Below are positions 58,433-64,000 of a DNA stretch of 64,000 nt, piece after piece. Within the stretch, counting starts at the first letter, position 1; every line of letters starts with the position of its first letter. The position numbers and the translations under genes were made by a program. Source of the stretch: Catellatospora tritici (GTDB taxonomy: Bacteria; Actinomycetota; Actinomycetes; Mycobacteriales; Micromonosporaceae); the NCBI RefSeq assembly GCF_019083965.1, contig NZ_JAHRCY010000018.1, forward strand, positions 1-64,000, read 5' to 3'. The notes under the pieces were generated by a model. That model made no database searches. It was not told the DNA's origin and saw nothing but the letters and a program-made list of their open reading frames with translations.

Positions 58433-59889
58433 TCCTTCAGGAAGCAGCCGTACAGGTCCTCGCCGAGCTCGCCGCGCACGATCGGGTCGTACACCCGGGC
58501 CGCGCCGTCGACCAGGTCGAGCGGGGCGTGGAAACCCGCCTCGGCCAGCCGGATCTTGGTCGGGTGCGGGCGCTCGTCGGTGATCCAGCCGGTGTCCACG
58601 GCGCTCATCAGGATGCCGTCGGAGAGCATCTCGCCCGCGCTGGTGCGGGTGAGCATGTTCAGGGCGGCCTTGGCCATGTTCGTGTGCGGGTGCCCCGGCC
58701 CCTTGTACCCCCGGCTGAACTGCCCCTCCATCGCCGACACGTTCACCACGTACTTGCGCCGCGCGGGCGAGGCCGCCAGCGCCGCTCGCAGGCGGCTGAC
58801 CAGCACGAACGGGGCGGTGACGTTGCACAGCTGCACTTCCAGCAGCTCGATCGGGTCGACCTCCTGCACCACCTGCACCCAGCTGTTGCTGGCGTCGAGG
58901 TCGGGCACGAGACCGCCCGCGTCGATGGCGGTGTGGGCGGCGATGCGCTCCAGCGAGGCGCCGCCGGTCGACAGCGCCAGCGAGGTCACCAGCTCCGGGC
59001 TCAGCTGCTGGTGCGGCATCGCCTGGATGGCCGCGGCCGCCGGGCTGTCACCCCGGTAGTGCCCGAACGCGATCAGCTCGGGCAGCGGGCCGTCCGGCAG
59101 CGGCGCCGACTCGGCCGCCAGCAGCTGCGCGTACGCCCCCGGCGACCGGCGCACCGTCTGCGCCGCGTTGTTGATCAGGATGTCCAGCGGGCCCTGCGCG
59201 GCCACGGCGTCGGCCAGCGCCACCACCTGGGCGGGGTCGCGCAGATCGATGCCGACGATGCGCAGTCGGTGCAGCCAGTCCGCGCTGTCGGGCTGCGCCT
59301 TGAACCGGCGCACCGCGTCGCTGGGGAACCGGGTGGTGATCGTGGTGTGCGCGCCGTCGCGCAGCAGTCGCAGCGCGATGTACATGCCGATTTTGGCGCG
59401 GCCGCCGGTGAGCAGCGCCCGTCGCCCCGACAGGTCCGCGCGGGCCTCGCGGCGCTGCCGGTTCAGATCGGCGCACGGCGGGCACAACTGGTGGTAGAAC
59501 GCGTCCACCTGGGTGTAGCGCTGCTTGCAGATGTAGCACGCCCGCGCCTTGCGCAGGTGACCGGCCACCTCGCCCTCGGTCGGGGAGGTCAGGCCGAACG
59601 CGCCCGCGGTCTCGTCGTCGATGCGGCCCGGCGCGCCAGTGGCCGTCGCGGCGGTGACCGCCTCGTCGGCGGCGAGGATCTCCTCGCGCTTGTCCCGGCG
59701 GCGCTGCTGCTTGACGAACTTGAACATGCGCCCGACCGCGCGGCGCACCGCGATCGCGTCCGGGTGGTTGACCGGGAGCTTGTCGATCTCGGCGAGGACG
59801 TTCAGGCAGGCTTCCAGGCGGTCAGGGTCGATGCCCTGCCCGTGTTCGTCGACCGTCATGCCCATATCCGTCCCGTGCTCGCCCGCCAT
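58411..59889 (-). CDS. zinc-ribbon-fused SDR-like oxidoreductase
   Basis: 492 residues. About 150 residues of N-terminal extension precede an SDR fold. The extension has a helical part and a CxxC-14-CxxC cluster (C118, C121, C136, C139) expected to bind zinc. The Rossmann motif is TGGRAKIG (161-168) and LINNAAQT is present. The expected Tyr-xxx-Lys has Lys in TNMAKAAL, but Thr stands where Tyr should be, so ordinary SDR catalysis is doubtful. The start is uncertain: ATG at 59889 or ATGs at 59865 and 59859. It ends 22 bp inside the PPTase gene. Confidence 0.8.
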   Translation of the reverse strand: MAGEHGTDMGMTVDEHGQGIDPDRLEACLNVLAEIDKLPVNHPDAIAVRRAVGRMFKFVKQQRRRDKREEILAADEAVTAATATGAPGRIDDETAGAFGLTSPTEGEVAGHLRKARACYICKQRYTQVDAFYHQLCPPCADLNRQRREARADLSGRRALLTGGRAKIGMYIALRLLRDGAHTTITTRFPSDAVRRFKAQPDSADWLHRLRIVGIDLRDPAQVVALADAVAAQGPLDILINNAAQTVRRSPGAYAQLLAAESAPLPDGPLPELIAFGHYRGDSPAAAAIQAMPHQQLSPELVTSLALSTGGASLERIAAHTAIDAGGLVPDLDASNSWVQVVQEVDPIELLEVQLCNVTAPFVLVSRLRAALAASPARRKYVVNVSAMEGQFSRGYKGPGHPHTNMAKAALNMLTRTSAGEMLSDGILMSAVDTGWITDERPHPTKIRLAEAGFHAPLDLVDGAARVYDPIVRGELGEDLYGCFLKDYKPSPW

Positions 59890-60081
59890 GCCCGCAAACT
59901 GTACGCAAGCCGGGCGCCGAGAGCCGAATCCCGCCGCTTCCGTGACGGCCACTGTCGGCGACGTCACCCCGTCAGGCCGCCGCCGACGGCTGAGCGGCAA
60001 CGTGGCATCGAGCGTGGATGTTGGCGTGGGGCGGGCGGCACCGCACACGCGAGGTGATCTTCCGGGGCTGTTTGGCGCGAT

Positions 60082-60142
60082 GATCGCCGTCTTCGGTCAG
60101 AACCTAGCCCTGGAGGCGAGATGGTGACCGAAGACGGCGATC
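60082..60142. repeat. palindrome, fourth type
   Basis: Perfect 18-bp inverted repeat (60082-60099 and 60125-60142, GATCGCCGTCTTCGGTCA) with a 25-nt loop. It lies 20 bp past the stop of the minus-strand ferredoxin gene and may terminate the P450-ferredoxin transcript. The rest of 59890-60162 holds no gene I can support. Confidence 0.85.
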
Positions 60143-60162
60143 TTCGTCAGGCGCGAGCCCGG

Positions 60163-60387
60163 TCAGGCGGGGGCGATGGTGTCGCCGGTGGTGGCGTCGG
60201 TGACCAGGATGGCCTCGACGGGGCAGCAGTCGGCCGCGTCCGAGACCTCCTCGCTCGGGTCGACCAGGTCACGCAGCGGGCGCGACTTCTTGTCGACCAG
60301 CTCGAAGTAGTCCGGCGCGGTGCCCGCGCACAGGCCCGATCCGATGCAGCGGCCCGGGTCGACCTGGACCCGCCACTGCCCGCTCAC
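60163..60387 (-). CDS. 3Fe-4S ferredoxin
   Basis: 74 residues from a GTG that overlaps the P450 stop (GTGA). Cysteines CIGSGLC and late CCPVEAI give the three-ligand [3Fe-4S] pattern of ferredoxins paired with actinobacterial P450s. It carries electrons to the enzyme encoded just upstream. Longer forms overlapping the P450 gene are not needed. Confidence 0.92.
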   Translation of the reverse strand: MSGQWRVQVDPGRCIGSGLCAGTAPDYFELVDKKSRPLRDLVDPSEEVSDAADCCPVEAILVTDATTGDTIAPA

Positions 60388-61592
60388 CAGCGCACCGGCA
60401 GCGCTCGCAGACCCCGCACCAGCATGCCCTTCTTCCACTCCAGCTCCCCTTCGGCAACGGCCAGTTCCAGGTTCGGGAAACGGGCGACCAGCGAGCCGAT
60501 CGCCACCTGGAGCTCCATTCTGGCCAGCTGCGCGCCGACGCAGTGGTGCGGGCCGTGTCCGAAGCCCATGTGCGGGTTGCTCTCGCGGGCGAAGTCCAGC
60601 TCGTCGGGGTGGTCGAAGACCCGCTCGTCCCGGTTGGCGGAGGCGAGCGAGCCGAGCACCGGCTCCCCGGCGCGGACCAGGATGTCGCCGAGCATGATGT
60701 CCTCGGTGGCGTATCGGGCGAACGCGGCGGCGGTGCCCAGCGGGACGTACCGCATCAGTTCCTCGACGGCGGCGGGCACCCGGTCGGGGTGGGCGACCAG
60801 TTCACGCCAGCGGTCGGGGTTGGTGAGCAGCACGTATACGAAGTTCGGGAGCTGGGTGACCGTGGTCTCGTGCCCGGCGGCGAGCAGGCCCGCCGACAGC
60901 TGCACCAGCTCCTGCTCGGATAGGCGGTCGTTGTCCTCGTCGCGGGCCCGCACCAGCGCACCGAGCAGGTCGTCGGTCTCCTGAACCCGGCGCTGGGCGA
61001 TGAGCTGAGCGATGTACCCCCACAGGCTGTTCAGGTAGTCCTGGATCTGCTGCGGGGTGAGCGAGGTGGTCGAGATGATCGCCTCGGACCAGACCTGGAA
61101 TTTGTCCCGGTCGGCGAACGGCACACCCAGCAGCTCGCAGATGACGGCGACCGGCAGCGGGGTGGAGAAGTGCTCGACCAGGTCGCCGGGCGAGCCCTTG
61201 GCGGCGAAGTCGTCCAGCAGCCCGTTCGCGATCTCCTGGGTACGCGGCCGCAGCGTCTCGACGCGGCGGGCGGTGAACGCCTTGGCGACGAGTTTGCGCA
61301 GCCGGGTGTGCTCGGGCGGGTCCATGGAGAGCATGCCGGAGTCACCCTGGCGCGGATGGGTGCGCGGCTCGTCGCGCCCGACGCTGGCGGCCCGGCTGAA
61401 CCGCGCGTCGCCCAGCACCGTGCGTACATCGTCGTAGCGGGTGGCCAGCCACGCCTCCTCGCCGTACGGCAGCCGCACCCGGGTCAGCGGCTCGGCGCCG
61501 CGCAGGTGGGCGTAGAACGGATCGAGGTTGAGGCGGTCGGCCTCGCCGAACGGATAGTTGCGGGCGGGCATGACCTGAGGCGTCTGCGTCAT
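60384..61592 (-). CDS. cytochrome P450
   Basis: 402 residues, full length. I-helix AGHETT, K-helix ExxR in EELMRY, and heme loop FGHGPHHCVGAQLAR with the Cys ligand. It oxidises an unknown substrate with electrons from the ferredoxin that overlaps it. GAGGGGAACACCG precedes the ATG at 61592. It diverges from a methyltransferase-cupin-VOC cluster, which suggests one small pathway. The family may be CYP105/107-like, judged from overall look only. Confidence 0.93.
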   Translation of the reverse strand: MTQTPQVMPARNYPFGEADRLNLDPFYAHLRGAEPLTRVRLPYGEEAWLATRYDDVRTVLGDARFSRAASVGRDEPRTHPRQGDSGMLSMDPPEHTRLRKLVAKAFTARRVETLRPRTQEIANGLLDDFAAKGSPGDLVEHFSTPLPVAVICELLGVPFADRDKFQVWSEAIISTTSLTPQQIQDYLNSLWGYIAQLIAQRRVQETDDLLGALVRARDEDNDRLSEQELVQLSAGLLAAGHETTVTQLPNFVYVLLTNPDRWRELVAHPDRVPAAVEELMRYVPLGTAAAFARYATEDIMLGDILVRAGEPVLGSLASANRDERVFDHPDELDFARESNPHMGFGHGPHHCVGAQLARMELQVAIGSLVARFPNLELAVAEGELEWKKGMLVRGLRALPVRW

Positions 61593-61716
61593 CGGTGTTC
61601 CCCTCACGCGACGAATCGATTTAACTACGTGGATGGTAGTGTCCGGGCCTGGCCCGGTCGATAGTTTTCGCGTGAAATCAGTCGACATTCAGGATAAGTC
61701 AGTTGAGACTGGCCCC

Positions 61717-62514
61717 GTGAGCCAAGATCGCACATTCGAGGAACTGCTGGCCGAGGGTGCCGCGGTGCCGGTGGACGGGTGGGACTTCTCCTGGTTCCAG
61801 GGGCGGGCCACCGAACAGCGGCCCGAGTGGGGGTACGCGAAGCTGTTGGCGCGGCGGATGGCCACCGCCCGCGCGGCCCTGGACCTGCAGACCGGCGGCG
61901 GCGAGGTGACCGGCGAACTGGAGCAGGCCCCGCCGGTGCTGGTGGCGACCGAGGGCTGGCCGCCGAATCTGGCCCTGGCCCGACGCAACCTGGCCCACCT
62001 CGGGGCGACCGTGGTCGACCACGCCGACCGTGACCCGCTTCCGTTCCCGGACGCGTCGTTCGACCTGGTGGTGAGCCGCCACCCGACCGTCACCGACTGG
62101 GCCGAGGTGGCGCGGGTGCTGACCCCGGGCGGGACATACCTGTCGCAGCAGGTCGGACCACGGTCGATGTTCGGGCTGGCGGAGTTCTTCCTCGGCCCGC
62201 TGGACGGCGGCACCGCGCGCGACCCCGAGGTGATGGCGGCGGGGGCGCGGGCGGCCGGGCTCGAGGTCGTCGACCTGCGCTCGGCCTCGCTGCGTACCGA
62301 GTTCCTCGACGTCGCGGCGGTGGTGGTCTACCTGCGCAAAGTCATCTGGATCGTGCCGGGCTTCGACGTGGCGACCCATCGTGACAGGTTGCGCGAGCTG
62401 CACGAGTTGATCGAACGGGAGGGGTCGTTCACCGCGTACAGCACCCGGTTCCTGATCGAGGCGCGTAGGCTCGGACCGGTCGGCGCGCGCGCTCGTCAAG
62501 ATCGTACAGTCTGA
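61717..62514 (+). CDS. class I SAM-dependent methyltransferase
   Basis: 265 residues. The SAM fold is visible in LDLQTGGGEVTGEL (motif I, degenerate), FPDASFDLVVSRH and ARVLTPGGTYLSQQVG. The GTG at 61717 is preferred because the upstream stretch is A/T-rich promoter-like DNA; GAGACT six bases before it fits the local leaderless spacing. The substrate is unknown. The cupin gene starts two bases after its stop. Confidence 0.85.
   Translation: MSQDRTFEELLAEGAAVPVDGWDFSWFQGRATEQRPEWGYAKLLARRMATARAALDLQTGGGEVTGELEQAPPVLVATEGWPPNLALARRNLAHLGATVVDHADRDPLPFPDASFDLVVSRHPTVTDWAEVARVLTPGGTYLSQQVGPRSMFGLAEFFLGPLDGGTARDPEVMAAGARAAGLEVVDLRSASLRTEFLDVAAVVVYLRKVIWIVPGFDVATHRDRLRELHELIEREGSFTAYSTRFLIEARRLGPVGARARQDRTV
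62505..62510 (+). promoter_or_regulatory. -10 box of possible leaderless promoter (cupin)
   Basis: TACAGT lies six bases before the ATG at 62517 and inside the end of the methyltransferase gene. Read-through from upstream is the alternative. Confidence 0.45.
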
Positions 62515-62516
62515 TC

Positions 62517-63026
62517 ATGATCCAGGACGCTCATCCAGGGGCACCGTTCCGCCCGGTGCTCACCCGCCATGCCGACGCCGAGACCTGTGCCGACCCCAGC
62601 AGCGTGATCACGCTGCTGGCCGACTCGGACACCACCGCCGACGGCTTCACCAGCTACCGGTCCAGCTTCGCCATGGGTGCGGTGGGCGCGCCCGCCCACT
62701 TCCACACCCGGGCGAGCGAGCTGTTCTTCGTCCTCAGCGGTTCGCTGCGGGTGCTGGTGGGCGAGGAGATCACGACGCTGGGGGCGGGGGACTTCCTGGC
62801 CGTGCCGCCGCACACCCCGCACGCCTTCGCGGCGGCGCCGGGCTGCGAGGCCGACGTGCTGTTCGTGTTCACGCCGGGCATGGGCCGGTTCGACTACCTG
62901 CGCCTGCTGGGCCGCGTCATGCGCGGCGAGGCCGACCCGAAGGAGATCGCGGAGTCGGCGCAGCGGTTCGACAACCACTACGTCGACAGTCCCGTGTGGC
63001 GGGCCGCCCTGGCGGCGTCGGCGTGA
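62517..63026 (+). CDS. cupin domain protein
   Basis: 169 residues with one double-stranded beta-helix: GAPAHFHTRASELFFVLSGSLRVLVGEE and PPHTPHAFAAAPG give the two cupin motifs with His ligands. It resembles quercetin-dioxygenase-like cupins. Metal and substrate are unknown. Its stop overlaps the VOC gene start (GTGA). Confidence 0.9.
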   Translation: MIQDAHPGAPFRPVLTRHADAETCADPSSVITLLADSDTTADGFTSYRSSFAMGAVGAPAHFHTRASELFFVLSGSLRVLVGEEITTLGAGDFLAVPPHTPHAFAAAPGCEADVLFVFTPGMGRFDYLRLLGRVMRGEADPKEIAESAQRFDNHYVDSPVWRAALAASA

Positions 63027-63421
63027 TCGACTCCAGCACCCACGTCCGGATCGCCCGGCCGTCGCGGGACCTCGTCGCCGCCGAGCGGTTCTACGTGCAC
63101 GGCCTGGGCCTTTCGGTCCTGTGGCGTACCGGCGAGCGCGTTCCCGGCGAGCACGACCTGCTGATGGTCGGCCCGCGCGACGGTGCCTGGCACTTCGAGC
63201 TCACCCACGACCCCGACAACCCGCTGCAGCCCACCCCGACGGTGGACGACCTGTTCGTGGTCTACCTGGGCGAGCCGGTCGACGCGACCCTGGTCGACCG
63301 GCTCACGGCAGCGGGCGGCACCCGGGTTCGCGCGCACAACCCGTACTGGGACGAGCACGGGGTGACGATCGCGGACCCCGACGGCTACCGCCTCGTCCTC
63401 TGCGTACGCACCTGGGGCTGA
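63023..63421 (+). CDS. VOC (glyoxalase/dioxygenase superfamily) protein
   Basis: 132 residues: VRIARPSRDLVAAERFYVHGLGLSVLW and TIADPDGYRLVLCVRTWG show the paired beta-alpha-beta-beta-beta modules of the vicinal oxygen chelate fold. Candidates are glyoxalase, resistance protein or dioxygenase. Coupled by four-base overlap to the cupin gene. Convergent with the XRE-cupin regulator. Confidence 0.87.
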   Translation: MIDSSTHVRIARPSRDLVAAERFYVHGLGLSVLWRTGERVPGEHDLLMVGPRDGAWHFELTHDPDNPLQPTPTVDDLFVVYLGEPVDATLVDRLTAAGGTRVRAHNPYWDEHGVTIADPDGYRLVLCVRTWG

Positions 63422-63445
63422 CCGACGAGCGGGCCCGCTCGGTTC

Positions 63446-63506
63446 GCGCACTTTCCGGGAACTGCACGAAAGCCGGCCGGGATTCGTGCACTTCCCCGGA
63501 AACTGC
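63446..63506. repeat. double palindrome, family 1 copy E (degenerate)
   Basis: Two related units, 63446-63467 and 63486-63506, each with the CACTTTCC/GGAAACTGC core but with deletions. GATTCG separates them. It lies between the convergent ends of the VOC gene (63421) and the XRE gene (63538). Confidence 0.75.
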
Positions 63507-63537
63507 CGGGCCCGCGCTGGCGGGGCACCACGGGACG

Positions 63538-64000
63538 CTAGCGCGGGTAGCGGATCAGCAGGCTGGCGGTGACGGGGGTGTCGCCGACGGCGGCGTATAC
63601 GTGCGGCACGTCAGCCTGCCAGGTCAGGTGCTCGCCGGGGCCCGCGAGCAACGGCGCCTCGGCGGGTCCGGCGCGCAGCACACCGCTGAAGACGGTGATG
63701 TGCTCGGTGACCCCGGCGTGGTGCGCGGGCGAGTTCTGCGCGGGGCCGGGCGGGACCGTCATCCGGTACAGCTCGAAGGTCACCCCCGGCTCGTCGAACA
63801 CGTGCAGCAGCACGGCCTCGACCGCGGTGCCTCGGACCACGGCCGTCTCGGCCGCATCCAGCAGCGCGGTGATCGGCACGCCTAGCGCGGCCGTCACCGA
63901 CCACAGCGTGTCCAGGGTCGGGTTGCGGGTGCCGAGTTCCAGCCCCGACAGCGTCGCCTTGCCGATCCCGGCGCGCCGGGCCAGCTCGGACAGGGACACC
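63538..64000 (-). CDS. XRE family regulator with cupin domain (5' end outside window)
   Basis: At least 153 residues; the gene runs off the right edge. The visible part has a helix-turn-helix (LSELARRAGIGKATLSGLELGTRNPTLDTL) and a C-terminal cupin (EHITVFSGVLRAGP, WQADVPHVYAA). Such regulators bind a small ligand in the cupin and often control a neighbouring metabolic cluster, here possibly the VOC/cupin/methyltransferase genes. A GTG at the edge could be a start, but the HTH normally begins about 15 residues earlier. Confidence 0.85.
   Translation of the reverse strand, partial: VSLSELARRAGIGKATLSGLELGTRNPTLDTLWSVTAALGVPITALLDAAETAVVRGTAVEAVLLHVFDEPGVTFELYRMTVPPGPAQNSPAHHAGVTEHITVFSGVLRAGPAEAPLLAGPGEHLTWQADVPHVYAAVGDTPVTASLLIRYPR

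Noticed and set aside
59890..60127. Small plus-strand frames between the SDR gene and the ferredoxin gene
   Set aside because: They are mostly antisense to the SDR gene or cross the 18-bp palindrome; no ribosome binding site or family.
1..64000. tRNA or rRNA genes, CRISPR arrays, insertion sequences, prophage
   Set aside because: I looked for tRNA T-arm sequences, direct repeat-spacer arrays, transposase motifs and phage gene sets and saw none. The palindromes carry no transposase gene.

Overview
The window is about 64 kb of very GC-rich chromosome with actinobacterial hallmarks: GTG and TTG starts, many leaderless promoters, a mycothiol-type isomerase domain, a conservon-like kinase/roadblock pair, a 10-methyl fatty acid gene pair and a bifunctional NodB/GT2 protein. 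The gene repertoire and the intergenic GGAAGGGCACCTTCTT-type palindromes fit a filamentous member of the Micromonosporaceae. That placement is inference from gene content, not from a marker gene. There is no phage, plasmid, insertion sequence, CRISPR array, tRNA or rRNA that I can support.

Layout. 0.2-5 kb: a YdjM-like membrane hydrolase, then a translationally coupled pair encoding a small WXG100-like protein and a 707-residue WXG / RTX-repeat / M91-like metallopeptidase, probably a type VII secretion effector module, with two unassigned genes beyond it. 5-10 kb: a fused TrpE-TrpG anthranilate synthase under a Trp-Trp leader-peptide attenuator, and a NIT-domain kinase with a roadblock protein. 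10-21 kb: Ser/Thr kinase, PIG-V-like mannosyltransferase, class A PBP, slipin, MmcQ/YjbR protein, CorA, GNAT, NAD kinase and a PadR/membrane-protein operon. 21-31 kb: secreted M1 peptidase, GNAT, HrpB helicase, GT-C-like membrane protein, MDMPI protein and a membrane-protein/GntR operon behind a perfect palindromic operator. 31-45 kb: DUF6886, DUF952, GH15, glyA behind a ZTP riboswitch, a PQQ-type sugar dehydrogenase with beta-gamma-crystallin repeats, a sigma factor with its membrane partner, a deacetylase/glycosyltransferase operon, a GH18-like secreted protein and an M43-like protease. 45-54 kb: LigD-like ligase, EF-hand protein, NDH-2-like oxidoreductase, zinc-finger adenylate kinase, the tmsA/tmsB-like pair and a DUF1254 protein. 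54-64 kb: a second sugar dehydrogenase paralogue, lipoprotein hydrolase, Sfp-type PPTase, a zinc-ribbon SDR, a P450/ferredoxin pair diverging from a methyltransferase-cupin-VOC cluster, and an XRE-cupin regulator cut by the window end.

Three signals stand out. A family of double palindromes with a GCAGTTTC..GAAAC(T/G)GC core occurs five times. Four copies lie exactly between convergent gene ends and the fifth lies just past a gene's 3' end at the window edge. Three different cis-regulatory systems can be read from sequence: a Trp attenuator, a ZTP riboswitch and a GntR operator. About ten genes have a TANNNT box exactly 6-7 nt before the start codon, which indicates leaderless mRNAs and fixes several start sites.
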